A stretch of DNA of 64,000 nucleotides from Pseudisothecium myosuroides (Eukaryota; Streptophyta; Bryopsida; Hypnales; Lembophyllaceae): contig OX637288.1 of NCBI GenBank assembly GCA_951799445.1, positions 5,582,501-5,646,500 of the forward strand. Reading direction: 5' to 3'. The notes under the pieces are model-generated. The model searched no databases. It was given only the letters and a program-made list of their open reading frames with translations, and was not told the origin of the DNA. Below are positions 31,821 to 44,522 of the stretch, piece by piece. How positions within the stretch are numbered: position 1 is the stretch's first letter; every line of letters begins with the position of its first letter. The position numbers were made by a program, and so were the translations under genes.

Positions 31821-32499
31821 CTCTTCATCCTGAAATAAATCTAGGGTTTTCAAATATACTTGTCCCAAATTAAATTCGAAATCACTCTCCACAACTTGAT
31901 CGACAACAACTAAAGCTAGTTTAAACACCCTAAAGCAAAAGAATCTGCAAATGCCACACTTTAGAGTCTATATAGCAATTTGATCTTTGTAAAGGGAATC
32001 GAAACGCAACCTTTAATCAACCAAAGGTGATGAATTCAACCAACAATTGTATAGAACCTACTACTAACATGTCTCGTGCTGAGAATTTCCTTAAGTTGAT
32101 TCACAAGATATCATTGGAATTGAATACAGAAGACATCATTGGACTTTCCTACACCAACATTGCTTGGAAAATGATCCAAATTAATAGTGCTAGAGCAGGA
32201 CTTTCCAAAAGGGGGGAAAATTTGTCAATTTTGCCACTTGTTTTCAACCTCCGCCGCTTCACTATTGACTTCCATTCTTTCACGCCTAATGGGGTTGATT
32301 AGAAGCTATAGTAGCTATGCAATCCCTAGAAAATAGGACCAACTCATGCATTAATCTAGCCATTTTCAAGAAACCTCAGATTTATTTTAGGACGGAGGGA
32401 GTATAAGATTGTGTGGGAGAAATTTCAAAAACTTGGACCGTTCAGATTGTAAGATATATGCATATGAAGTGAAAAGAAACATTTTTTTTTTGCACCTTG

Positions 32500-33439
32500 T
32501 TAACCCCTAAAGGACCGAGGCCTTTTTTCTGCCAAAAAACACTGAAAACTGTCATTTCTGTAGCAAAGAGTTAAAAAAAAATTTAATTATTTTTTTTCCA
32601 CATCTAACCGTAGGATCTTACACCTAACTAGTATAAAAAAGAGTGGAAAAAATTTCAGAATTTTTGACCGCATAGATTGCAAGATATTTGTGTTTAAAGT
32701 GGAAAAAACAAGTTTTTCAGCACATTGCGGGACTGGATTTTTTTACTTTGAACATTTTTAACTTAAAATTTTTGCACTAAAGAGTTTTGAGCTTTTAATG
32801 CTTGTAGTGGAGAATTGAGTTGAGATTCTAGGGAAAAAAAAAATTCAAAAAAAACTTAATTATCATTCTTAAAAAAATTGTTAAGTAGATGTAGGTACGA
32901 GATAGAAGGAAAATCTAAAATATTCATATATTTTAGATGGAATTAAAATGCACTAATCCCAATGGTGGGATTGTTCTAACAAGTAAATCAGACCATGCAA
33001 AAAAAAGAAAATTGAAAAATTTGAAAAATTGCATTCAGAAATGAATCCTAAAGTTATTTTTTTCAAGAAGATGCTCTAACTGCCCGAAAAACAAGAATGT
33101 CCATAACTTCCTCATAACAAAGTCAAATGAAATGAATCAAAGCTTTCCAGATAGCCAAAAATATAACCTATGAGAAAAAAAATATTTAAAAAAAAAATTC
33201 AAATTTTTGTCCATTTTTTTTTTGCTGCCCGAGCTGCCCCCCGTAGCCTGTTTTGAGCTTATATGGTCATAAATTTTTTCCCGGGCACCGATTGTAAAAA
33301 AAATTATATTCCCTTGAAGCTAATCAATTTTTCTACCTCCAAAAAAAGTTTCAAAAAATCAGGAGAAAATTTCAGCCCGTAGGTACCTGCCCGAAAACGC
33401 ATTTGTCCCCCGTAGGGACAATGGTCCTTTAGGGGTTAA
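32500..33439 (-). mobile_element. piggyBac-like TTAA element, full-length copy, inverted, 940 bp
   Basis: TTAA (32500-32503) then CCCCTAAAGGACCGAGGCC; the right end is GGACAATGGTCCTTTAGGGG then TTAA (33436-33439). It is collinear with the 13887 copy on the opposite strand. The flanks (GCACCTTG to the left; a GATTTTTAGGCTTTGAA segment to the right) are themselves internal sequence of a diverged family member, so it is nested in an older copy spanning about 32400-33780. Confidence 0.88.
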
Positions 33440-33588
33440 AGTGGATTTTTAGGCTTTGAATTTTTTTAACTTTAAATTTTTACACTATACATTTTGAATT
33501 TAAGATATTTTATGTTAAAGAATTGAATTGAGAGCTTCAAATTTATTTTTTTAATTACTTCATTTTCATTCTTAAGAAAATTGTTACG

Positions 33589-33675
33589 TATGCCCTTTGT
33601 TTAGAAATAGTATACAGATTTCCGCAATCCAATCACCAGTGAGAATGGATACACTATTTCCAAATGGAGGGAGTA
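33589..33675. mobile_element. Small Stowaway-like MITE, 87 bp
   Basis: TATGCCCTTTGTTTAGAAATAGT at the left and ACTATTTCCAAATGGAGGGAGTA at the right form about 23-base imperfect inverted repeats with TA ends. It lies within the older TTAA-family copy. Confidence 0.65.
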
Positions 33676-34349
33676 GAAGAAAGTACGAGAGAGAAGGAAA
33701 ATCTAAAATGTTAATAATTCTAAGATGGAATTGAAATTCACTAATCACAACAGTGAAATTATTCTAAAAACAAAGTAAACTCTGTAAAATTAAATTATGA
33801 AGAATTGTAAAACTTGAGCTTAAAAACGTGTTGGACATTAGCGATATTTTCCAAAACATGTTGGGCTCTTGCCATTGGTTGTTAGCCTACAACTCCTTCC
33901 AAGTTCATCCACTACAGTCTTCATTGAGATCATGCATAATTTTTTGAAGGGATCTTCTACATATGAACCTACAATTTATGGAGAAGAGATAATACTTGAT
34001 TCATGAATTTCTTCAAAGTCCTACAATATTCTCTCATCTAGTCAACATCGAGGTTGTCATTATCCAATGTTGAAAGATCGTATGGCGGCAATTGCTCCTA
34101 CACAAGCTAGTTGCATTGACAAGGGAGCTTCGAGGTATTCTTGACCTGCCAACCTATGTAGGTGATTGGAATTCAGAATGTGTAGGAAGTTCTCTGATAA
34201 TGCTTCCAAACTACCGGTCCAAATCCAACTTTTTATCAGCCACTAAAACCCCATGCATCCCAATTCCATCTCCCAAACTAATAGTGAATATAGATGCACT
34301 AAGAATGTAATATCTATATACTATTGTTCCTTTGAAATGAAGGATGCCT

Positions 34350-35630
34350 CCCTATAAGCTTGAATCTAAGTTCAACATCAATTCCTTCACAAAAATATAA
34401 AGATGATTTAATTTGTAGTGCTCAACTTTTACGTAGTTTGTAGTTTCAATAGAGGTGGAGATTGCCTCCAACCCAACTTTGTCGATATTGTTAGAGTCAA
34501 TTGAAAATTTCTTGACAAAAGGGTAATTGATGTCCCTGCAATGACACATCCATTTGAATTGAAGGGTGAGACACATTTAAGCCTTTGCATGGAGCATTAT
34601 AGATCCAAGATAAAATTTCCTAATTGTGACTTGATACACCCTATAGACATTTCATGGTTGTGCCATGACGAAGCGCATGTGGCAAATCCTCTCTTGGCAA
34701 CGTTACAAGTCCATTTGCAATAGCATTGTCATGAAACATGGCAAGACCATCACCTTTTGGATCACAAACAACAAACACCCTTGTCTTCTCTACCATGGCT
34801 CATAGCCATGAATAGAGTTAAATCAAATTGCAAGCATGTACCAAAATCTCAAGTAGCTCCCAGCCTACTAGCTCCAATAATTTAGTTAGTTCATAATCGA
34901 TCTCCAAGCACAGCATAGCCATGCCCTCTTCCACCAGACTCACTCTTCTTGTCCTAACACCAATTGCCTCACATACCTCTGCCACAATATTAATCATAGT
35001 TGTTGCACATTTTTCAGACAACTATGTCTACTATCCCTTGATTCTTTTGCTACACAATTCTAGAAAAGCTCAATGGAGGATTTTGTTGAAGGCCCAAAGA
35101 TTCACTACTTTATTCAATGCCTCCTTTGACATTGACAACATTTGTGGTGTAGTTCTTAGATGTAAAACAAATAACCTTGAATTGTGTCCTTGCAAAGAGT
35201 TGGTTTCTTCCACCGTGTATCTTGCACATGTCGAGGGGCAAGATACCATCTCTTTGGAATGACTGAGGATTAGGTGTTTGCACCCCATCATAGAGATAAG
35301 ATGGAAAGCCAACGCACTCAATGGGCCTAGTTGTACCTCCACACCTTTGGAGGCATCACAATTTACAGAATGATTGTCCAAATTTGGACTAGGGAGGGCC
35401 ATATGTACAACATCCGGTGTTGATGGAGTCATCAACATAGACTTCAGTTGTTGCAGTCTCTTTGGTTCCTTGCAGGTAAAGGCAAAGTCAACCTCCCATG
35501 ACTTAAATGGTGTACTTCGTTCTTTAATCGTTCCATGATTTTCCAAAGGTAAGTCTCGGAAAAAGGTATGCCAAATAATGGAATTGAAATGTGCACCAAA
35601 ACCTCTTGAATTCTCCTCACTTAACCGCAT
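34350..35630 (-). pseudogene. Unidentified coding-like stretch, several minus-strand ORFs broken by stops
   Basis: Consecutive minus-strand ORFs of 186, 67 and 74 codons (35630-35070, 35021-34818, 34576-34352) have protein-like composition, but stops and frame changes separate them. I recognise no domain. It could be the remains of a host gene or of a transposon-borne gene. No flanking terminal repeats were identified, and no function is assigned. Confidence 0.3.
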
Positions 35631-35639
35631 TCATTTGTC

Positions 35640-37628
35640 CAATTGAGAATGTAGACAAATGAATGTATCTTCAAAACAAACAGCAATGCCAACTTAGATC
35701 ATCAACATCCACTTTCCTAAAAAATTGAGGAGGAATTTGCAAAGTTAGTATCCAGAGAAGGTAAACTTATAGCCCAATCATATATCTCACCTCAGACAAC
35801 AATGCACCACGCTCACGCGCCTAAACTCTGAAATGAAGATTGCCTCAGACTACAAGTGTAGTGGAGCCATATTGGTAGCACAACCTGTCAATCCATAGAA
35901 GGTTATTGCTTGCTTTTCATTTTGATGGTTGCTTTGTTTTCATTCCAACCTCTCAATTTGAGCACCTCAAGGACAAATCCACTATTAACAAATTTGTTGT
36001 GTGCCAAAAAACTGTGCCTCTAGTCCTCTACCTTGAGTTTTAGACAAATGAGTGTCCATTCTTCCATTTTGAAGTACATTCAACAAGACATTGTAATTCT
36101 TGTGCAAAATTCTAAGATATTGTGCATAAGATATAGGCTTCCACCATGTCCATATGATATAGGCCTATGAAGGATTGGGCTTGTCCTCTCATAAGGTCTC
36201 ATCATAAACCGTAGCTCTAAACTCATACAACCGCCCACATCTTGTACACCGGACTACCAAATTTGGATTGCAAACAAACATTGACTTTGCAAAGTTTCAT
36301 ATATATGTTCATCTTTACAATCCTAACTCTAAAATAACCGCATTCTATTTGAAATACGTCAAAACCATGAATTGTGGCCACAACAAACTCTTTAGTAGTT
36401 CAAGGTTAAAGCCATGCAAGCATCCTTTTCTACATAGAATGAAAAGGAACTTTATATACTTTAACCCAAAGTGCCAAAAGGTGTTTGCCCATATACGGCC
36501 AAAAATTACTCTTTGCACACCAAAAAAGAATTCAAAATCCTTTAGTCATCGTACAAATTAGAAAGATAACCACATATGTACCATAAAAACAAAGATTTAT
36601 TTGCGCATCAACTTTACAAAGTTTTGTCAAGATCCAACAGTGCAGTCTCAAGATATAAAAATTAAGGTTGATGAAATTTGTCAAAATAAAATGCCCAAAA
36701 GGAAGCAAAATTATCTACAATCGAGTCCCAAAAATTTGTTTTTTGCGTTCAAAACAATGTCAGTTTAGTACAAAAGTAAAGTAATAAAATAAAATAAATA
36801 TTTTAAAATCTCAGTACAATATATTTAGGATGTATTGTCTCCTAAGCAAGAGGGTCTTACTTCAAACTTTAAGTTGTTATTTGAAGATTAACACTTAAAG
36901 GTCTAAAAAACACAATTTGATTTGCAACATGGATTTTTTGTGTATTTGATGTACAAGGTGCATGAATTGACATATATACACTAGTTTACAAAAGTTTGTA
37001 TGCATGTTGAGTTGGATCCAATAACACGAGGCAATTCTAATTTAATTCATTATTGCACTTCCTACATGTCTAAGAAGTTGCAAAATGGCCACATATTCTA
37101 TAAATACATTGCAGTATTTGAACATGATAAAGCTTAGATATTAAAATGACATCCAAATGAAAAATGTTAGTTGTTGACTTTTCAATCCAATAGTGCGTGT
37201 CTTTCTATATTTTACTATATAATTTGTATTCTAAAAGCAAAATACAAGACTATATATATAGTCCCTACCAAATCTTAGGGGTTAAGGAGATAGGAGCTTC
37301 CAATCTTAATAAATTTTGCCTATTCAAGCTCTGTAAAAGTTTTTTGAAGTTATCCATGCCATATCAATGGCAATCTTTGATTGTGTTTGGGACATATTCA
37401 AGAAAAAAACACTTTTATCTACAATTCCTTGAATTTTTAAAAAGAAATTAAACTTTTTATTGAAACAATTGGATTCTACCATGATGTAGAGATTGTTCTC
37501 TGCTTTCCCAAAGCATTCTTGTCAACTTCAAGGAACTTTCAAGATTTCTTTTATTTTTCTAATTTTGATTAAAAAAATGGAAACTTTGATTTAAAGTAAT
37601 ATTAAATGTACGAAATTTAAAAACATAG
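35640..37628. other. AT-rich intergenic DNA
   Basis: No coding or repeat structure could be supported. A 97-codon ORF at 36268 has low-complexity composition and no family features. Confidence 0.4.
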
Positions 37629-38572
37629 TTAACCCCTAAAGGTTTTTGACTATGTTTTCACCAAAACTGCTCCAAAACTGCCATTTCTAATACAAGTACC
37701 AAATTTTAGAAAAAAAAACATTTTTGAACACATGTAACCGTAGGATCTTGTAGTACACTAGTTTAAGAAGATGTGGAAAAAATTTCAGAATTTTCTGCCA
37801 TGTGGATTGCAAGATATTAGCATTTGAATTCACAAAAACCCTTTTTTTGTCCCTGCGAAAAAACGAGCAGCTGCCCTTCACAAGGTCACATTTGTATGAA
37901 AAAATGTCCAAAATGGTGGTTACTCTTTGGATTAATTCTTCAAGGTAAGTTGGCTACATGCTTAAAAAATTTCTGATCATTTGGAATTGTGCAATATATA
38001 GGAAAAAAATAGTAAGTAGAAAGAGGTAGAGAATGACTCAAAATACTAAATTGTCAATAATTTCATTGTGGAATTGAAAAATGCTAATCCCAATGGTTGT
38101 AATGTTGTAATAAACAATCTACACCCAATGTTTTTATTTTTTTTCAAAAATATTGAAAATTGAGTGAAATAAAGGACTTCAAAGTTTATTTTAAAGTAGA
38201 GATTCCATAACTACACTCAAACTAAGAATCCTCATAACTTTTGACTCATTAATCCAAATGGAATGATTCAAAGCTTCCCACGTATATATAAACCTAAAGA
38301 ACCAATTTCAAATTTTAATTTTTCAAAAAAGTGATTTTTAAAGAATTTTTTTCAGCTGCCCGGGCTGCCCGCCGAACGTGGAAAATTACATATCATGCAA
38401 TAACTTTTTTATCATGTAGTCAAAAGTTATGAAAATTGTTGGGCCTTGAAGCTACACCTCGGGCACATCTTGTGTGAAAATTTCAAAGAAAAATAATAAA
38501 ATTTCCATTCGTAGTGAGCTACCCAAAATCGCTATGTTGCCAAAAAATGGTGTTTGGTCCTTTAGGGGTTAA
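37629..38572 (-). mobile_element. piggyBac-like TTAA element, second subfamily, 944 bp
   Basis: TTAA (37629-37632) CCCCTAAAGGTTTTTGAC; right end GGTCCTTTAGGGG then TTAA (38569-38572). The interior has CTGCCCGGGCTGCCCGCC and CTATGTTGCCAAAAAATGG, shared with the elements at 44523 and 50001. These distinguish this subfamily from the 13887/32500/39903 group. Non-coding. Confidence 0.88.
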
Positions 38573-39440
38573 TACTTAATGTAGGAATGGCAAAATTTGT
38601 TAAAAAAAAATTACTCTTTATTGAAACAAAAATTGCTCTATGGTTCTTTCAAAAAATATTTTAACGAATTTTTTATTTATTAGATAAACCATTTGGAATA
38701 AAAAATTTGACAAGTAGAATTATATTTAATTGTATTTGAAGAGAATTCAATAATTTTATTCTTCTACAATAAATAATGAAACTTAATGAAAAATAAAAAA
38801 TAAAATTGTATGCAACAATTGATATAATAGAAAAATAGTTAAAATGACTTCATTTGATTGTTTTCCATCTTGAAAATATTTTAGTAGTTCATATCAATGG
38901 ATTCAAAAATGAAAGCTCCATTTTATTTTATTGAAAAAAAAACTATATCTTTTTTTGACATAAATACATAATTCAATGTAATTTCAATTGACAGTTTTAG
39001 TTCATACTTGCAATTAGTACTTTACTATCTCCTAAGAATTGTCAACCAACCTATTCCTCCTCTAAGTAAAAAAACAACAACTGTTGGATGAGATTAAAAA
39101 AACCTAAGACCACCCTTTGCTGTCGTGCGATGTGAATTAAGAAAAAAAAATGTCGTCAAAGTCATTGGAGTCACGTTCACAGGATGCAATTTTGGATTTG
39201 AACCCACACCATTTGGTTGCATCAGCTGTGTGATTTGAAAAGAAAACAATAATTCTTTTTTAAAAGTCAACAAAGGTGCGATTTGAAAAAAAAAATAATA
39301 ACCCCCGGTGCCATGCGATTTCTTGAAAAAGCCGTTACTACAAGTGGGATAATCAAACTCGCGCACCTGCCTCTTCTTTGGTTGCGATGAAATTTCATCA
39401 TTGTCGATTGTAGTGCTCAAGGCTCCTATATAATAATATA
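38573..39440. other. AT-rich intergenic DNA
   Basis: No gene. A 108-codon minus ORF at 39094-39420 is lysine/phenylalanine-rich and unsupported. Confidence 0.4.
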
Positions 39441-39451
39441 GTTTGAGAATG

Positions 39452-40955
39452 TAATGTTTAGAATGCTCTTGATCAATTTTTACAATGTTGTATCTAAATT
39501 GAAGCTAGCTGATGTCAGTTGAATTAATCAATCACTTATGAGGTTACTTGATGTGTTTTACTTTGCTTAGTGTTGATGTTGGTTGTTCTCTTGATGTCTT
39601 CGTGTTCTTGATTGTAATAAATTCTTGAATATTTCTTGAATTAATTGTACTGTAGGTGCAAGAATATGTTGTTCACTGAGTGATTTTGGCATTCTATGAA
39701 GACAATTTGTCACATGGATCGGAAATGGCCATCATCAAATTCTCCACCAACATTGTGACAAGTTCCGTGGTATGTGCAGTTCTTTCTTTTTGAATTGAAT
39801 TGCGACATGCACAAGTGTTTCAACTACATTCGGAGAACTAATAGCATATTTCAAGAAAGTAATGCTTAGAATGCTCGTGATGTTCACAATGTTGTACCTA
39901 AATTAACCCCTAAAGGACCGTTGTCCCTTCGGGGGACAAATGCGTTTTCGGGCAAGTACCTACGGGCTGAAATTTTCTTGTGTTTTTTTGAAACTTTTTT
40001 TGGAGATAGAAAAACTGATAAGCTTTGTGGGAATATAATTTTTTTCACAATCAGTGCCCGAAAAAAAAAGTTATGACCAAATAAGCTCAAAACAGGGGAC
40101 GGCGGGCAGCTCGGGCAGCAAAAAAAAAATGGACAAAAATTTGAATTTCTTTTTTTTATATTTTTTTTCTCATAGATTATATTTTTGTCTATCCGGAAAG
40201 GTTTGATTCATTTCATTTGGATATGTTATGAGAAAGTTATGGACATTCTTGTTTTTCGGGCAGTTAGAGCATCTTCTTGAAAAAAATAACTTGTAGGATT
40301 CATTTCTGAATGCAATCTTTCAAATTTTTCAACTTTTTTTTTTTTTTATGGTTTAGTTTAGTTGCTAAAACAATCTTACCATTGGGATTAGTGAATTTTA
40401 ATTCCATCTAAGAGATATTAATATTTTAGATTTTTCTTCTATCTCGTACCTACTTCTACTTAACAATTTTTTTAAGAATGATAATTAAGTTTTTTTGAAT
40501 TTCTTTTTTTTCCTAGACTCTCAACTTAGTTCTCCTCTATAAACATTTAAAGCTCAAAACTCTGTAGTGCAAAAATTTTAAATTAAAAATGTTTAAAGTC
40601 AAAAAATCTAGTCCCGCAATGTGCTGAAAAACTTGTTTTTTTCACTTTAAACGCAGATATCTTGCAATCTATGCGGTCAAAAATTCTGAAATTTTTTCCA
40701 CACATTCTCATACTAGTTAGGTGTAAGATCCTATGGTTAGATTTGCAAAAAAAACATTTTTCAATTTCTTTTTCTGTTTGCTATAGAAATGGCAGTTTTC
40801 ACTGTTTTTTGGCAGAATAAAGGCCTCGGTCCTTTAGGGGTTAATTGAAGCTAGCTGATGTCAGTTAACTTGATCACTCATGAGGTTGCTTGTTGTATTT
40901 TCATTTGCTTAGTGTTGATGCTAATTGTTCCCTCCATGCCTCTATGCTCTTGATT
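39452..40955 (+). repeat. Direct duplication, second copy split by a TTAA element
   Basis: Copy 1 (39452-39600: AATGTTTAGAATGCTC, ATGTTGTATCTAAATTGAAG, CTAGCTGATGTCAGTTGAA, GCTTAGTGTTGATGTTGG) recurs as copy 2 (39859-39902 joined to 40845-40955). Copy 2 is interrupted exactly by the element at 39903-40844. Copy 1 therefore approximates the empty site. Confidence 0.8.
39903..40844 (+). mobile_element. piggyBac-like TTAA element, full-length copy, 942 bp
   Basis: TTAA (39903-39906) CCCCTAAAGGACCGTTGTCCC; right end GCCTCGGTCCTTTAGGGG then TTAA (40841-40844). It is collinear with the 13887 copy. The paralogous uninserted sequence at about 39494 (CTAAATTGAAGCTAGC) confirms both boundaries. Confidence 0.92.
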
Positions 40956-41662
40956 TTGAAATACATCGTCCAGGGCCAAAAGCCCAGTTCTGTGAACAAT
41001 TTTAGCAGTATGAAGGAGACAAAGAAAGAAAAGGATATTTGAGATTGAAGAAAAAAATGTTGAAGAGATTAGGGTTTAGGATTGAATGTAAAAGTTTTAC
41101 ATGAAATGAAAAATGAGGAATTGAATTTTTTAATGTAATTTAGGATTTGTTGTGCAAAGAAGCAATTGAGGTGGAAGGAAGTAAATTTGGAGATTGAGTG
41201 TTTTAATGTAAGGAATTGGAAATGATTTTTATTCAATGGCTACATGCTACATGTACAAAAATTATTCCCTGACTACCCTACTATTAGGCTTGTACATGGT
41301 TTTACACTATCACTATCATCTCAAAAAGGGCAGGCAGTTATTGCCTCTTTTGAGGTCATACACTCATTGGACAAAAATCATCTAAATTTTTAACATTGCA
41401 TTATAGCTCTTTTACACATATTACACGAAACACAAGAAGTATTTCAACACTTGTATTACCTACACTAACAAACTATTCATAATGTCTCATCACCATAAGT
41501 CGCTAGAATATACATGGGGGCAACCACAATTTCTACACCATCTTTACTAATTGCACCTAACATTTAGGAGCATCTTCACTTTCATCAAGGACAATCACAT
41601 TGTCCAGCTGCTGGCTTGATTCACCCACAACAATATCTATAGGGTAGAACTGTGTCACATAA

Positions 41663-42600
41663 TTAACCCCTAAAGGACCGGCATGCGTTTTTTGTCCGTA
41701 TAGAAATTTTGGGCAGGTCCATGTGACTAGAGATTTCCATATTTTAAGCTAAATTTTTAGTAGAAGGTAGGCGTGAGGAATATCTTTCATATGCACTAAA
41801 TTTCAGGACATTTGGAAATAGGAGTCAAAAGTTATGGCCAAATATGTTACTTTTTTTTGTAACTGGGCAGTCCGGGCAGCAAGAAAAATTTGGCACAAAT
41901 TTGATTTTTTTTTTTAATATTTTTTTTCTTTTAGATTATATTTTTGTCTATCTAGAAAGCTTTGATTCATTTCATTTGGATTTGTTATGAGAAAGTTATG
42001 GACATTCTTGTTTTTCGGGCAATTAGAGCATCTTCTTGAAAAAAATAACTTGTAGAAATCATTTCTAAATGCTATTCTTACAATTTTAGAAAAAAAAATT
42101 TCTCATGGTTAAATTTACTTGCTAGAACAATCTTACCATTGGGATTAGTGTATTTTAATTCCATCTAAAATATATTAATGTTTTAGATTTTCCTTCTATC
42201 TCATACCTACTTCTACTAAATAAATTTTTTAGGAATGATAATTAAGTTTTTTTTAAATATTTTTTTTCCCTAGACTCTCAATTCAATTCTCCACTATAAT
42301 GATTTAAAGCACAAAACTCTATAGTGCAAAAATTTTAAGTGAAAAATGTTTAAAGTCAAAAAATCTAGTCCCGCAATGTGCTGAAATACTTGTTTTTTCT
42401 ACTTTAAACGTAGATATCTTGCAATCTGAGCGGTCAAAAATTCTGCAATTTTTTCCACACATTCTCATACTAGTTAGGTGTAAGATCCTATGGTTAGATG
42501 TGCAAAAAAAACATTTTTCATTTTTTTTACTCCTTGCTATAGAAATGGCAGTTTTGATGGTTTTTTGGCAGAAAAAATGCCTTGGGCCTTTAGGGGTTAA
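41663..42600 (+). mobile_element. piggyBac-like TTAA element, full-length copy with divergent left part, 938 bp
   Basis: TTAA (41663-41666) CCCCTAAAGGACCGGCATGC; right end GGGCCTTTAGGGG then TTAA (42597-42600). The right 700 bases match the 39903 copy. The first about 200 bases (TTTGTCCGTATAGAAATTTTGGG) differ, suggesting a recombinant or third subfamily. Confidence 0.88.
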
Positions 42601-44522
42601 CAAGTGCGCCTTTCTTATTTCCAATTCATGAAACAAAAAGTTCTTGGACGGGCGCATTATTAGGTAGGACATTACCTAATAATCCAAGTTTCTAACATCT
42701 CTCCCACATGCATATTATATTTGAACTTCGTGAAAGAGTTTTGGAATCTTTCTGTTAGGAGCACCATTTTTCCATGTTGATTATACCTTGCAATCATGCA
42801 TTTAATCTAAATTTAATAATTTCATTTGATAATTTATACATTTTAAATTAAAATTTTCAATTCAATTGAAGTTTTATATTTACATTTATACTTGGGATTA
42901 TGTAGTATGTTATAGTCTTTAAATGGTACAAATTTGAATCACACACATATTTCCATATTTAAATCATTATTTATTAAATTATTATTTTATAAGTCCAATT
43001 TTTTATATGAGTATAGCTAGAGGTAAAATATTTTCATTAAAGCTTCAATTATGTTTAGTTCTAGAAAATAAAAATGCAAATATAAACAAATATAAGGATA
43101 CTTATAGGATATTAATTATAATGTTTAAAAATTTGAAGGAGTTTCTAATTGATATTAGATGATGAACTTGAGATTTTTTTATTATAACCCATGTATCATT
43201 TAGAAGTATTATAAATGAATATTGATAAAATTAAAATGGTTGTTTTAGTGATTAGGATTTTAAGAACCTTAGCTAGCTCCTTTTGGAGTACTTTTATGAG
43301 CGTATTTATTAATATATGTTAGAAAAATTTTAAGCATCCGTTTAATACCTTTTGAGGCACTTCATCATTTCTTATTTTCTATTGTTGAAATCTTTTTGAA
43401 CACCATTGTTTCAAAAGTGGTGGATTTTTTACAAGCACCCCAATTGATATTTTGTTGTATCCAAATTTGATGTTGAGTCATCTGTTTGTATAAAAAAAAA
43501 ACACTAAAAGACTACGGAATACATTTGGATTTCTTGAAAATTCAAATAGGCTCTATTGACTTTATAGTTTAGAATTTTTTTGTGAAATCTTTACAATGAA
43601 TGCAAATCATCCTAATCTACATGCAAAGCTTTATTTCACATCATTTTGGTAAATATTGCAAAGGTCATAAGTTTATTTTAAATTTCAATATCAAAGTAGG
43701 CATCTAAAAAGAAATTTATTTATTTGATTTGTTAGTTTGATACCTATACTCAATTGAAAAATTGAACCATTTAATTTTTAATAATGAGTTGAAAATTATG
43801 ATGAGTTTTACTTTATGGGCAAATTGAATCTATGTAGAAAAAACACTTAAAGTCATTTTTTAAACTCAATTTTGAATTTTTTAAATAAAAATACATATAG
43901 AGTAAATTTTTATTTTATTAGAACATCCTCACCATTGGGATTTTCAATTTTCAATTTCTTGTCAAAGTTAATAGCAATTTAGGGTTTTCTTTCATCAAGT
44001 ACCACCTTCCACTATATAATTTTTATAAAATGAATACAAAATATTTTTTAGTTAAATTTTTATCTATGTATTTTCATCATTTTGACTAAAATGAACAAAT
44101 AATGGGATATACTTGTTTTTTCCTAAAATTGTTGAATGACAAAACTTCACTTTTAGAAAAGACTATAAAAATCTATTTTTAGAAGTTTAAGCACATTGAA
44201 CTTGTAATGGATGGAGATTTTTATTTTCATTTAAAAATTTTAAAGCGATGTAATTGAACAAGTTAACTAAAGGATCCAATGATTGGATTTGTTAAAGAAT
44301 AAACATTGATGAAGATTTTAGGCTTGCTTTGGAGGCAATTTGGGCCTCATCATACTACAATCACAATTAGTAGGCAAAAAACACCAAACTTTCTTGAATA
44401 ACCAATTCTTTAGACATGTCAATTTGTTTTGGTTTTCATTTTAGGCTTGTATGTGTGACAAATAAAAGCTTTAATATGCAACTTAATCAATCATACATGT
44501 TCCGTCCAACGGCCAAACTAAA
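42601..44522. other. Very AT-rich intergenic DNA
   Basis: No coding, repeat or RNA structure could be supported. Confidence 0.4.

Noticed and set aside
42319..42672. 117-codon minus-strand ORF at the end of the 41663 element
   Set aside because: It straddles the element boundary and is not conserved among the other copies, so it is not a transposase.
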